In this document: in pieces, positions 34,183 to 42,842 of the stretch
How the letters are laid out: each line of letters begins with the position of its first letter
Position numbering within the stretch: the stretch's first letter is position 1
Source of the DNA: Pseudomonas alcaligenes
GTDB lineage: Bacteria > Pseudomonadota > Gammaproteobacteria > Pseudomonadales > Pseudomonadaceae
Assembly (NCBI RefSeq): GCF_014490745.1
Contig: NZ_LZEU01000001.1
Location: 806,001-870,000, forward strand
Reading direction: 5' to 3'
DNA: 64,000 nt
Notes under the pieces: model-generated
The model's input: the letters and a program-made list of their open reading frames with translations, nothing else
Database searches by the model: none
Told to the model about the DNA's origin: nothing
Translations under genes and position numbers: made by a program

Positions 34183-35559
34183 TCAGCACTCGATGATATT
34201 GACCGCCAGGCCTCCCCTGGCGGTTTCCTTGTACTTGCTCTTCATGTCCGCGCCGGTCTGGCGCATGGTGCGGATCACCCGATCGAGCGAGATGAAGTGC
34301 TGGCCGTCGCCGCGCAGGGCCATGCGCGCGGCGTTGATCGCCTTCACCGAGCCCATGGCGTTGCGCTCGATGCACGGCACCTGCACCAGGCCGCCGACCG
34401 GGTCGCAGGTCAGCCCGAGGTTGTGCTCCATGCCGATCTCGGCGGCGTTCTCCACCTGCTGGATGCTGCCGCCGAGCACTTCGCACAGGGCGCCGGCCGC
34501 CATCGAGCAGGCCACCCCGACCTCGCCCTGGCAGCCGACTTCGGCGCCGGAGATCGAGGCGTTCTCCTTGTACAGGATGCCGATGGCCGCGGCGGTGAGC
34601 AGGAAGCGCACCACACCGTCGTCGCTGGCGCCGGGTACGAAGCGCCGGTAGTAGTGCAGCACCGCCGGCACTATGCCGGCCGCGCCATTGGTGGGCGCGG
34701 TCACCACCCGCCCGCCGCTGGCGTTCTCCTCGTTGACCGCCAGGGCGTAGAGGTTGACCCAGTCGATTACCGTCAGCGGGTCGCGCAGGCTGGCCTCGGG
34801 GTGTTCGCTGAGCTGGCGGTACAGGGCGGCGGCGCGGCGGCGCACCTTGAGACCGCCAGGCATGATGCCCTCGTTGCGGCAGCCGGCGCTGACGCAGTCC
34901 TGCATCACCTGCCAGATCTTCAGCAGGCCGCTGCGGGTCTCGGCTTCCGGGCGCCAGGCCGCTTCGTTGGCCAGCATCAGCTGGCTGATCGACAGGCCGT
35001 GCTGGCTGCACTGGGCCAGCAGCTCCTTGGCGGTCTTGAACGGGTAGGCCAGCGGCGTCTGATCCTCGACGATGCGGTCGGCGCCGGCCGCCTCCTCGTC
35101 GACCACGAAGCCGCCGCCCACCGAGTAGTACTCGCGCGCATGCAGCTGCAGACCGGCAGCGTCGAAGGCGCGAAAGATCATGCCGTTGGGGTGGAAGTCC
35201 AGCGGCTTGCGGATCATCGCCAGGTGTTCCTTCTCGACGAAGCGGATGAGCTTCTCGCCGCCCAGCCGCAGCTCGCCGCTGGCACGGATGGCCGCCAGGC
35301 GCGGCTCGATGGTTGTGGTGTCGATGCTGTCCGGCTGCTCGCCTTCCAGGCCCAGCAGCACCGCCTTGTCGCTGCCGTGGCCCTTGCCGGTGGCGCCGAG
35401 GGAGCCATACAGCTCGACCTTGAGGGCAACGGTGGCAGCCAGCAGGTTGTTGCGCCGCAGGCCGTCGACGAAGCGTGCGGCGGCACGCATCGGCCCCACG
35501 GTATGCGAGCTGGAGGGGCCGATGCCGATCTTGAACAGGTCGAAGACGCTGAGGGCCAT
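34183..35559 (-). CDS. sdaA: L-serine dehydratase (iron-sulfur type)
   Basis: 458 residues, the normal single-chain length. It begins [20 protein letters not shown], the conserved start of the beta domain. Cysteines that bind the 4Fe-4S cluster and its surroundings are seen in [27 protein letters not shown] and [11 protein letters not shown]. The enzyme converts L-serine to pyruvate and ammonia. AGGAG precedes the ATG by five bases. It appears to be a single gene read toward the chemoreceptor. Pseudomonas usually has two such enzymes (sdaA, sdaB), and the sequence alone does not separate them. Confidence 0.92.
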   Translation of the reverse strand: MALSVFDLFKIGIGPSSSHTVGPMRAAARFVDGLRRNNLLAATVALKVELYGSLGATGKGHGSDKAVLLGLEGEQPDSIDTTTIEPRLAAIRASGELRLGGEKLIRFVEKEHLAMIRKPLDFHPNGMIFRAFDAAGLQLHAREYYSVGGGFVVDEEAAGADRIVEDQTPLAYPFKTAKELLAQCSQHGLSISQLMLANEAAWRPEAETRSGLLKIWQVMQDCVSAGCRNEGIMPGGLKVRRRAAALYRQLSEHPEASLRDPLTVIDWVNLYALAVNEENASGGRVVTAPTNGAAGIVPAVLHYYRRFVPGASDDGVVRFLLTAAAIGILYKENASISGAEVGCQGEVGVACSMAAGALCEVLGGSIQQVENAAEIGMEHNLGLTCDPVGGLVQVPCIERNAMGSVKAINAARMALRGDGQHFISLDRVIRTMRQTGADMKSKYKETARGGLAVNIIEC

Positions 35560-35629
35560 GCCGTACTCCTGGTGACTGTGTAGTCAGAAGCTTACACCCG
35601 CCGGTACGGCGCCACGGTCGCGGATGCGA

Positions 35630-35785
35630 CTAGCAGTTACCTTTCTTGGCCTGACCGGGCGGGCAGAAGGGCGGGCCGCCATGCTCGGGGTAATCGCCGA
35701 CTTCGATACCTATCCCTGGCAGGTACAGGCTGCAGCCACCCAGGCTGAGCAGGGCGACAAGGGTAAGCAAGGATAGGTACTTCAT
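35630..35785 (-). CDS. Small cysteine-containing lipoprotein
   Basis: 51 residues. A signal peptide MKYLSLLTLVALLSLGGC gives a clear lipobox (LGGC, C18). The short mature part ends in FCPPGQAKKGNC, with two cysteines that could form a disulfide; CPPGQAKKG-type tails recur in small exported proteins of Pseudomonas. No function is known. A ribosome site GAGGAGC lies just upstream on the minus strand. It is separated from the deacylase gene by a strong hairpin and may have its own promoter. Confidence 0.75.
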   Translation of the reverse strand: MKYLSLLTLVALLSLGGCSLYLPGIGIEVGDYPEHGGPPFCPPGQAKKGNC

Positions 35786-35802
35786 GGCGGAGCTCCTCAC
35801 GG

Positions 35803-35836
35803 CTACAGGTGCGTTCGGGTAACCCGGCACCTGTAG
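35803..35836 (-). terminator. Hairpin between the deacylase and the small lipoprotein
   Basis: CTACAGGTGC (35803-35812) and GCACCTGTAG (35827-35836) pair perfectly over ten bases, and the loop holds a second small stem CGGGTAACCCG. It lies 39 nt beyond the deacylase stop. No T-run follows, so it is a possible terminator or processing signal. Confidence 0.5.
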
Positions 35837-35874
35837 GTTGGATGTCCGCTGTGCAGCGATGTTCCGGGCGGGGC

Positions 35875-36987
35875 TTAATCGCTGAGCAGGCGGCCCGTGC
35901 GGATCGGCGTGGCGCCGGCCACCTTGGCCAGCCACAGGCCCGGCTGGGCGTAGCGCAGGCGTTCGCGGGCGTAGAGCACCCCGCTGGTGCTGGCGCGCAC
36001 CACGGAGCGTTGGTCGCTGAGCGGGTCGAGCACTTCGAACAGGGCGTCGCCGGCCTGCACCCGCGCGCCCACCGGCTGCAGGAAACTGACCACCCCGGGG
36101 TGCGGGGCGTAGGCGTACTGGGCGCCGGCGAAAGGCGTCGGCTGGCAGCTCGGTGCTGGCGCCGCCGGCCACTCGCCGGCAATCAGGCCCTGCTGCGCCA
36201 GGTAGGCGAGGATCGCTTCGGCCTGGGCGATGCAGCGCGGCTCGTCGGTATCGGCCATGCCGCCCAGCTCGACGGTCGCGGCCAGGCAGGCCGAGGGGAT
36301 GGCCGCTGCCGGGAAGCGCGTGGCCAGGCGCAGCCAGGGGCTGGCGCAGGACTCGTCGAACGAGCTGCCGCCGCCGTCCTCGGCCACCAGCAGGGCGCCG
36401 GCCTGCAGGCGCGCGGCCAGCGGCTGCAGCGGTTCGGCGTGCTGCGGCAGGCTGTACAGGTGCACCACGGCTTCGAAGTCGCAGTGCAGGTCGAGCACCA
36501 GGTCGGCGTCACAGGCGTGCCACAGCAGCAGGCGCTGCAGGGCCTCGAGCTGCGAGGCGGCGGGCGCCAGGGCGTCCAGCGCCTGGCGCATGCTGTGGCG
36601 GATCAGCTGCACATTGGCCGCCGCATCGCTGCCCAGGCGGCCCTCCAGCAGGGGCGCGCACAGCGGGTCGAGGTCGACGAAGTCGCGGTTGAAGTTCTTC
36701 CCGCTGCCCAGCTCGAAGCGCCCCTGGTGGGTGGCCTGGAGCAGCTGCGCCAGGCCGATCGGGTTGGCCACCGGCACCAGCTCGATGACCCCGCGCAGCT
36801 GGCCGGCGCGCTCCAGTTCGCCCAGGCGGCGCTTGAGCTCGATGGCCACGCGCATACCCGGCAGCTCGTCGGCGTGCAGGGAGGCCTGCAGGTAGGCCTT
36901 GCGCGAGCCGTTGCCGAAGCGCAGGACGCTGAGGCGGCGCTCGCTGCCGCTGGTGCTCCAGGGCAGCAGGTGATCGATCTGTTCCAC
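35875..36987 (-). CDS. Succinylglutamate desuccinylase/aspartoacylase-family (M14-like) zinc hydrolase
   Basis: 370 residues. Zinc ligands are visible as ASLHADELPGM (H38, E41) and DLHCD (H168), and the catalytic glutamate as TVELGG (E240). The C-terminal part (GVVSFLQPVGARVQAGDALF) is a barrel-sandwich extension common in this subfamily. Such enzymes remove acyl groups from N-acyl amino acids or similar amides. It starts at GTG 36987 after GGAGACC, and seems to be a single gene. It is not next to arginine succinyltransferase genes, so AstE identity is unlikely; the substrate is unknown. Confidence 0.82.
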   Translation of the reverse strand: MEQIDHLLPWSTSGSERRLSVLRFGNGSRKAYLQASLHADELPGMRVAIELKRRLGELERAGQLRGVIELVPVANPIGLAQLLQATHQGRFELGSGKNFNRDFVDLDPLCAPLLEGRLGSDAAANVQLIRHSMRQALDALAPAASQLEALQRLLLWHACDADLVLDLHCDFEAVVHLYSLPQHAEPLQPLAARLQAGALLVAEDGGGSSFDESCASPWLRLATRFPAAAIPSACLAATVELGGMADTDEPRCIAQAEAILAYLAQQGLIAGEWPAAPAPSCQPTPFAGAQYAYAPHPGVVSFLQPVGARVQAGDALFEVLDPLSDQRSVVRASTSGVLYARERLRYAQPGLWLAKVAGATPIRTGRLLSD

Positions 36988-37140
36988 GGCAGGTCTCCGA
37001 AGGCGGCGCAGGATGCCGTCGAGGATACTCCAGGGCAGGGACGCTGCCCTTACAGCGAAGTGACCATTACGGTCGAGCTGGGGTGCACGTTTAAGGCTTT
37101 GGTCGGGTTGAGTCGCCTTATTGTTCAGCGCTATCTTGCA

Positions 37141-37161
37141 GCAGGCTAATAATTAGCCTGC
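37141..37161. promoter_or_regulatory. Perfect palindrome just upstream of the DMT transporter
   Basis: GCAGGCTAA, TAA, TTAGCCTGC: nine-base arms, 20 bp before the transporter start and about 15 bp after a TTGTTC (-35-like, 37121-37126). It could be an operator or an mRNA hairpin that hides the weak ribosome site. The rest of the 193-bp gap shows nothing clear. Confidence 0.45.
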
Positions 37162-37180
37162 TTACAAGTCCGAGTCTTCC

Positions 37181-38077
37181 ATGAGCCTGAATGCCGCCCC
37201 AGTTCGCGGGCACGACGAACCCCTCAAGGGCATCCTGCTGGTATGCCTGGCGATCTTCCTGTTCGCCAGCCACGACGCCCTGTCGAAATATCTCTCGGCG
37301 ATCTATCCGGTGGTGATGGTGGTGTGGGTGCGCTACCTGGTGCATACCCTGCTGCTGGCCGGTTTCTTCCTGCCACGCGAAGGCTTCGCGGTGCTGCGCA
37401 GCGGCCGGCCCTGGCTGCAGCTGACGCGCGCCCTGTGCCTGATCGGCTGCAGCCTGTTCTTCACCGCCGGGCTGCGCCATATCCCGCTGGCCGAGGCGAC
37501 CGCGGTGAACTTCCTGGCGCCGTTGCTGGTGCTGGCACTGTCGGTGCCGCTGCTGGGCGAGCGGGTCGGCCGCGGCCAGTGGCTGGCGGTACTCGGCGGC
37601 CTGGTCGGGGTGCTGATCGTGATTCGCCCGGGCTCGGCACTGTTCACCCCGGCGATCCTGCTACCGCTGGGTTCGGCCCTGTGCTTCGGCCTGTACCAGC
37701 TGTTCACCCGCCTGCTGGCGGCCCACGACAGCCCGGCCACCAGCAACTTCCTCACCGGGCTGATCAACACCTCGATCATGACCGCGCTGGTGCCGTTCTT
37801 CTGGCAGACCCCGCACAACCTCAAGGAGGGCCTGCTGATGCTGGCCCTGGGCAGTTGCGGGATGGGCGGCCACATGCTGCTGACCCAGGCTTACCGGCAT
37901 GCCTCGCCGGGCCTGCTGGCGCCGTTCGGCTACGGGCAGATCGTCTTCGCCGGGCTGCTCGGTTTCCTGGTGTTCGGCCATATGCCGGATGGCTGGGCGC
38001 TGCTGGGCATCGCTATCATCTGCCTGTGCGGCCTGCTGGTGGCGCTGGGGCAGCGCTCGGCCGCACCGGGCGACTAA
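37181..38077 (+). CDS. DMT-superfamily (EamA) transporter
   Basis: 298 residues with about ten membrane segments and two EamA repeats. The first repeat begins GILLVCLAIFLFASHDALSK and includes LAEATAVNFLAPLLVLALSV; the second begins PLGSALCFGLYQLF. Family members export or import small metabolites, often amino acids or purines. The start ATG 37181 has only a weak ribosome site, and a palindrome lies directly upstream, hinting at regulated translation or transcription. It converges on the protease gene. The substrate cannot be assigned. Confidence 0.85.
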   Translation: MSLNAAPVRGHDEPLKGILLVCLAIFLFASHDALSKYLSAIYPVVMVVWVRYLVHTLLLAGFFLPREGFAVLRSGRPWLQLTRALCLIGCSLFFTAGLRHIPLAEATAVNFLAPLLVLALSVPLLGERVGRGQWLAVLGGLVGVLIVIRPGSALFTPAILLPLGSALCFGLYQLFTRLLAAHDSPATSNFLTGLINTSIMTALVPFFWQTPHNLKEGLLMLALGSCGMGGHMLLTQAYRHASPGLLAPFGYGQIVFAGLLGFLVFGHMPDGWALLGIAIICLCGLLVALGQRSAAPGD

Positions 38078-38091
38078 CGTCGCTCCGGTGG

Positions 38092-38607
38092 TTATGGCGT
38101 GGCGTCGGCCTGGCAGCTCGGCTCGGTGGTGAAGGTGCGCGCCACGTCGATCGGGCCGAGGTGTTCCAGGGTGCGGCGGCCGAGCAGCACCGGGTAGAGC
38201 ATCTTGCTGCGGTTGCGCAGGGAGAACTGCTCGTCGTAGCGCTGCTGACCGATGCAGATGGTCATCTGCACCACCGGCCGGTGATCGACGCCGCCGGCGC
38301 CGCGCAGCTTGACGTTGCGCAGCACCGGGCGCTCCAGCTCGCTGACCACTTCCTTGCCGGTCTTGTTATCGACCAGCTCGACCTTGAAGCGCACCCAGTG
38401 CTGGCCGTCGCGCTGGAAGCGCTGGATGTCCTTGGCATCCAGCGAGGAGGTCAGGGCGCCGGTGTCCATCTTGACCTTGACCTCGATGTTTTCCGGCAGC
38501 AGCACGCCTTCCTCGACCCAGCCCAGGGGCTCGCGGGCCTGGGCGGTGAGGCTGAACAGGCAGGCGAGGGCGGCAGGGGCCAGGCGCAGGAGGAAACGGG
38601 TGGGCAT
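38092..38607 (-). CDS. Retropepsin-like aspartic protease family protein (RimK-associated zinc protease type)
   Basis: 171 residues. A signal peptide ends at TAQA and is followed by LGWVEEGVLLPENIEV and the D-T-G motif MDTGALTSSLDA (D48). This is a single-domain family annotated as ATP-dependent zinc protease, with a retropepsin-like fold that would act as a dimer. Secretion and the DTG motif fit a periplasmic protease. Start ATG 38607 has AGGA upstream; an in-frame ATG at 38634 would add nine residues. It lies just downstream of eptA on the same strand, with 26 nt between, so the two may be co-transcribed. Confidence 0.8.
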   Translation of the reverse strand: MPTRFLLRLAPAALACLFSLTAQAREPLGWVEEGVLLPENIEVKVKMDTGALTSSLDAKDIQRFQRDGQHWVRFKVELVDNKTGKEVVSELERPVLRNVKLRGAGGVDHRPVVQMTICIGQQRYDEQFSLRNRSKMLYPVLLGRRTLEHLGPIDVARTFTTEPSCQADATP

Positions 38608-38633
38608 GGAGATGTCCTGTAGAGGGCCGCGCA

Positions 38634-40337
38634 TCAGTCGGCGGCCTGATTGGAGGGGTGCGGCAGCTGGGCGATATTGGCACCGCTGCAGCTGCGGAAC
38701 AGATCCAGCTGCTCCTGGTACACCGCCGTCTGCACGCCCATCAGGCCGAGAATCGAGTGGAACAGGTTGTCCTGCGACACGGCATCGCCGGCCTGCTGGC
38801 GCATGCACTGGGCGCTGATCCCGGTGCTGTGCTGCAGGCCCGGCGACAGCCACAGCAGCATGGGGATATGGGTCTGTTCGCTGGGCGCCATGGCATAGGG
38901 CACGCCGTGCAGGAACATGCCGCTCTCGCCCAGCGACTCGCCATGGTCGGACAGGTACAGCATGGCCGTGTTCAGGTGCGCGGAGTTGCGCTTGAGCAGG
39001 TCGATGGCGCTGGCCAGCACATGGTCGGTATACAGCAGGCTGTTGTCGTAGGCATTGACGATAGTGTCACGCGCGCAGCGGTCGAGCTCGGTTTCCCGGC
39101 AGACCGGGGTGAACTGCTCGAAGCTGGCCGGGTAGCGCTTGTAGTAGGCCGGGCCGTGGCTGCCCTTCATGTGCAGGACGATCACCGTGTCGTGGTCGAT
39201 GCCGTCGAGGTAGGCCTGCAGGTTGTGCAGCAGCACCTCGTCGTGGCACTCGCCATCGCCGCACAGCGCCGGTACGTCGAGGTGCGAGACATCCTCGTAG
39301 GGCACCCGCGTGCAGGTGCCCTTGCAGCCGGAGTTGTTGTCGCGCCAGAGCACGCCGACGCCGGCGCGCTGCAGGACGTCGAGCAGGCCTTCGCGGCTTT
39401 CCGCCATCGAGTCCTTGTAATGGTCGCGGCCGACATCCTGGAACATGCAGGGCACCGACACGGCGGTGGCGGTGCCGCAGGAGCTGGCGCTGGCGAAGTT
39501 GATCACCTGGCGGGCGGCCAGTTCGGGGTTGGTAGTGCGCTCATAGCCGTTGAGCGAGAAGTTGGCGGCGCGGGCGGTTTCGCCGACCACCAGCAGGGTC
39601 ACTCGCGGCTTGCCGCCCAGGCTGACGGGGGCCAGGCGGTGGGCATCGGCGCCGACCACTTCCAGCTTGTGCGGTACCGCCAGCTCGCGCTTGAGGTAGC
39701 CGTGCACGGCACCCACCACGTTCGAGGGCACCAGCAGCAGGCGCACTTCGCGGTGGTTGCGCAGCAGCGAGGCATAGGGCTGGTACAGGCTCATGACCAG
39801 GCCGAACAGGCACAGCAGCAGCACGCCCATGCTGCCCAGCTTGCCCAGGGTCTCGCGCTTCCAGCCGCGCTGCAGCAGGCGTACCCGGCTGAGCAGCAGT
39901 ACCGGCAGCACGCCGAAGGCCAGCATCCACACCAGCAGCGAACCGTTGAACAGCTCCAGCGCTTCGGCGCTGTCGGTCTGCACCACGTTGGTCAGCATGC
40001 CGTAGTCGATGACGATGCCGTAGCTGTGCATGAAATAGCCGGCGGCGGCCGAGACCAGTACCAGCAGCGCCAGTACGGGTTTGGTCAGACGCCCCCAGGC
40101 CAGCAGGCTGAGCAGCAGGTACAGCCAGATCCACACGAACAGCGGCAGGCTGATAAGGAACAGCGGGCTGGCATGCTCCCAGCCGCCGACGCCGTCCCAC
40201 ACGGCCCGCCAGAACGGCAGGTTCATGCTGAGCATCAGCCACAGGGCGACCAGCATGGTCAGCACGCTGCGACTGAGGTGGATATGCAGGCCGGCAAGAC
40301 GCTGGCGCAGTGTGGGTTGGGGTTGTAGTTCGGCCAC
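38634..40337 (-). CDS. eptA: Phosphoethanolamine transferase, EptA family
   Basis: 567 residues. Five hydrophobic helices (to about residue 180) anchor a periplasmic alkaline-phosphatase-like domain. The zinc and nucleophile site reads VVGETARAANFSLNGY, then SCGTATAVSVPCMF (the second Thr is the nucleophile), and later LSDHGESLGE and FLHGVPYAMAP. Paired cysteines match the disulfide pattern of EptA. It transfers phosphoethanolamine to lipid A, lowering envelope charge and raising resistance to cationic peptides such as polymyxin. GTG 40337 follows AGGTG. No PmrAB two-component genes are adjacent in the window. Confidence 0.9.
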   Translation of the reverse strand: MAELQPQPTLRQRLAGLHIHLSRSVLTMLVALWLMLSMNLPFWRAVWDGVGGWEHASPLFLISLPLFVWIWLYLLLSLLAWGRLTKPVLALLVLVSAAAGYFMHSYGIVIDYGMLTNVVQTDSAEALELFNGSLLVWMLAFGVLPVLLLSRVRLLQRGWKRETLGKLGSMGVLLLCLFGLVMSLYQPYASLLRNHREVRLLLVPSNVVGAVHGYLKRELAVPHKLEVVGADAHRLAPVSLGGKPRVTLLVVGETARAANFSLNGYERTTNPELAARQVINFASASSCGTATAVSVPCMFQDVGRDHYKDSMAESREGLLDVLQRAGVGVLWRDNNSGCKGTCTRVPYEDVSHLDVPALCGDGECHDEVLLHNLQAYLDGIDHDTVIVLHMKGSHGPAYYKRYPASFEQFTPVCRETELDRCARDTIVNAYDNSLLYTDHVLASAIDLLKRNSAHLNTAMLYLSDHGESLGESGMFLHGVPYAMAPSEQTHIPMLLWLSPGLQHSTGISAQCMRQQAGDAVSQDNLFHSILGLMGVQTAVYQEQLDLFRSCSGANIAQLPHPSNQAAD

Positions 40338-40480
40338 CGGGACACCTGAGGAAGCGGATCAAGAATGGCGGCGAATCTAAGGGTGGCGATGTAAATGGCC
40401 TGTCGGGTGGATGTGAAGATTTCGTTGGGGCGCATGGTTGCCGGCGGCGCGCAGAGGCGTCGCCGGGTGTGGCGGCGCGC

Positions 40481-41602
40481 TCAGCGCGCGCCTGGCCAGC
40501 CGGCCTGCTGCAGGGCGGCGAGCAGGGCGGCGCCGCTCAGGCCGGGTACCTGGTGGCCGTTGCCGCTGGTATCCGGCGCAGCCAGCAGGGCGTTGACTAT
40601 CGCTTCCTCCACCGCCTCGGTGGCGGCCAGGAACAGCTCGCTGATGTGGTCGTTGTTGACCATGCGCAGGCCGTCGCAGGTGGGCGCACCCTTGCGCTCG
40701 TAGGCGGCTGCCGGCAGCTGCTGGTTGCCGGTGGCGAAGGCGATGAACAGGTCGCCACTGTGATCCTCGTTGCCGCCGCCGGTACGGGCGATGCCCAGGC
40801 TGGCGCGCTGCGCCAGGCGCGTGCACTGGTGCGGCAGCAGCGGTGCATCGGTGGCCAGGCAGACCACGATCGAGCCCATGCCCGGGTGCGGCAGGGCGGC
40901 GCGCTGGAAGGGCGAGTCGGCCTTGTCCAGGTAGCGTCCCACCGGGTAGCCGTCGACCCGCAGCTCGCGGCGCACGCCATGGTTGGCCTGGACGATGGCG
41001 CCCACCGTCCAGCCGCCCTGCTCGGCGTTGAGGCGGCGCGAGGCGCTGCCGATGCCGCCCTTGTACTCGTGGCAGATCATGCCGCTACCGCCGCCGACGG
41101 CACCTTCGCGCACCGCGCCGCCACGGGCATCGGCCAGCGCCGCGGCGACCTGGGCCGGGCCGACGTGGTGGCCGTTGATGTCGTTGAGCAGGCCGTCGAA
41201 GGTCTCCAGCACCACCGGCATGCTCCAGTACAGGCGCTCGTCCGGATGGCGCTGGCGTTCCAGGGCGATCAGCGCATCGCGCACCACGCCGACGCTGTGG
41301 GTGTTGGTGAAGGCCACCGGGCTGGTCAGCAGGCCGGCCTCGCGGATCCACTCCAGGCCGCTGGCGTCGCCGTTGCCGTTGAGCACGTGGACGCCGGCGA
41401 AGCAGGGCTGCTGGTTGGTCGAGCCGGGGCGCGGCTCGATCAGGGTGACGCCGGTGTGGATATCGCGGCCGCTACTGCTGCGGCCGCGCACCTCGGCATG
41501 GCCGACGCGCACGCCGGGCACGTCGGTGATGGCATTGAACGGGCCGGGTTGCAGCTGGCCGATATGGATGCCCAGGTCGCGGGCGCGGGGAGTGGCAGAC
41601 AT
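40481..41602 (-). CDS. P1-family peptidase (DmpA-like aminopeptidase)
   Basis: 373 residues. The fold of N-terminal-nucleophile peptidases is recognised from ITDVPGVRVGHAEV, TGVTLIEPRPG and GGSGMICHEYKGGIGSASR. Autocleavage would occur before the serine of GMGSIVVCLATDAPL, as in DmpA, which releases D- or L-amino acids or beta-amino acids from short peptides. ATG 41602 has GGAA upstream; a GTG at 41635 overlapping the PotF-like stop is an alternative. It follows the PotF-like gene and may hydrolyse an amide or peptide carried by it. Confidence 0.85.
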   Translation of the reverse strand: MSATPRARDLGIHIGQLQPGPFNAITDVPGVRVGHAEVRGRSSSGRDIHTGVTLIEPRPGSTNQQPCFAGVHVLNGNGDASGLEWIREAGLLTSPVAFTNTHSVGVVRDALIALERQRHPDERLYWSMPVVLETFDGLLNDINGHHVGPAQVAAALADARGGAVREGAVGGGSGMICHEYKGGIGSASRRLNAEQGGWTVGAIVQANHGVRRELRVDGYPVGRYLDKADSPFQRAALPHPGMGSIVVCLATDAPLLPHQCTRLAQRASLGIARTGGGNEDHSGDLFIAFATGNQQLPAAAYERKGAPTCDGLRMVNNDHISELFLAATEAVEEAIVNALLAAPDTSGNGHQVPGLSGAALLAALQQAGWPGAR

Positions 41603-41627
41603 GTTTGCAGTTCCGTTGGACAAGGGC

Positions 41628-42731
41628 TTATTCACCGTTCTTCACCGTGCTCCAGACCCGCGTGCGGATGCGCTCGGTCTTCTTCGGCAGGGGTTGCAGG
41701 GTAAACAGCGTGGCCAGGGCTGCGGCCGGCGGGTAGACGGCCGGGTTGGCCTGGGTGGCGGCGCCGACCAGGGGCGTAGCGCTGAGGTTGCCGTTGGGGT
41801 AGTTGAGGTACTCGGTGATCGGCGCGATGGCTTGCGGCCGCATCAGGTAGTCGATGAAGGCCAGGCCCTGCTGCGGGTTCGGCGCCTGCTTGAGCAGTAC
41901 CAGGGTGTCGAACCAGACCGGCGCGCCTTCCTTGGGCAGGCTGTAGGCGATCTTCACGCCATTGCCGGCCTGCTCGGCGTTGCCCTTGGCTTCGAGCACC
42001 GCGCCGGACCAGCCGACGGTGACGCAGATGTCGCCGTTGGCCAGGTCGCTGATGAACTTGGAGGAGTTGAAGTAGCGGATGTGCGGACGCAGCTTGAGCA
42101 GCAACGCTTCGGCCTGCTTGTAGTCGTCCGGGTTGGTGCTGTTGGGCGGCAGGCCGAGGTAGTGCAGCACCACCGGCAGCATCTCGGAGGGCGAGTCGAG
42201 CATGGCCACGCCGCACTGTTCCAGCTTGGCCAGGTTGTCTTCCTTGAACAGCAGATCCCAGGAGTCCACCGGCGCGTTGTCGCCGAGGGCGGCGCGCACC
42301 TTGTCGATGTTATAGCCGATGCCGTTGGTGCCCCACAGGTAGGGCACCGCATAGCGATTGCCGGGATCGTTGCCGGCCAGTTTGGCCAGCAGGGCCGGAT
42401 CCATGTGCTTGAGGTTGCTCAGCTTGCTGGCGTCCAGCGGTTCGAGCACGCCGGCGCTGATCAGGGTGGGCAGGCTGTAGTTGCTGGCCACCACCACGTC
42501 GTAGCCGCTGCCGCCGGTGAGCAGTTTGCCCTCCAGCACCTCGGCGCTGTCGAAGGTGTCGTACACCGGCTGGATGCCGGTGTCGCGCTGGAAGTCCTTG
42601 AGCGTGGTCGGGCCGATGTAGTCGTACCAGTTGTACACGTGCACGCTGGGCGCGGCGGCCGTGGCCAGCGCGGCGCAGGTGCTGAGGCCGGCGCCGAGGG
42701 CGAGATTGAGATAAGCGCGGTGACGTCGCAT
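41628..42731 (-). CDS. Polyamine-type periplasmic substrate-binding protein (PotF/SpuD-like), orphan
   Basis: 367 residues with a signal peptide ending near TAAA. The mature protein begins PSVHVYNWYDYIGP; the W-x-D-Y group, VGWSGAVLEA and WFDTLVLLK mark the ligand pocket of the PotF family. No permease or ATPase gene is adjacent, so it must use another transporter or act as a sensor partner. AGGAGAG lies upstream of the ATG. It is divergent from a LuxR-type gene, with the P1 peptidase downstream. It is a paralogue of the protein at 6228 but with a different pocket pattern. Confidence 0.85.
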   Translation of the reverse strand: MRRHRAYLNLALGAGLSTCAALATAAAPSVHVYNWYDYIGPTTLKDFQRDTGIQPVYDTFDSAEVLEGKLLTGGSGYDVVVASNYSLPTLISAGVLEPLDASKLSNLKHMDPALLAKLAGNDPGNRYAVPYLWGTNGIGYNIDKVRAALGDNAPVDSWDLLFKEDNLAKLEQCGVAMLDSPSEMLPVVLHYLGLPPNSTNPDDYKQAEALLLKLRPHIRYFNSSKFISDLANGDICVTVGWSGAVLEAKGNAEQAGNGVKIAYSLPKEGAPVWFDTLVLLKQAPNPQQGLAFIDYLMRPQAIAPITEYLNYPNGNLSATPLVGAATQANPAVYPPAAALATLFTLQPLPKKTERIRTRVWSTVKNGE

Positions 42732-42842
42732 GATGCGGCTCTCCTGGCCTGAGACAGGCCCCTGGTGATGAATGCGTCCCAGGCTAGTGGCGTGCGCGAC
42801 AGGCGCCCATTCCCATCAAGGGTTACGCGAAAGGGGTAGTCG

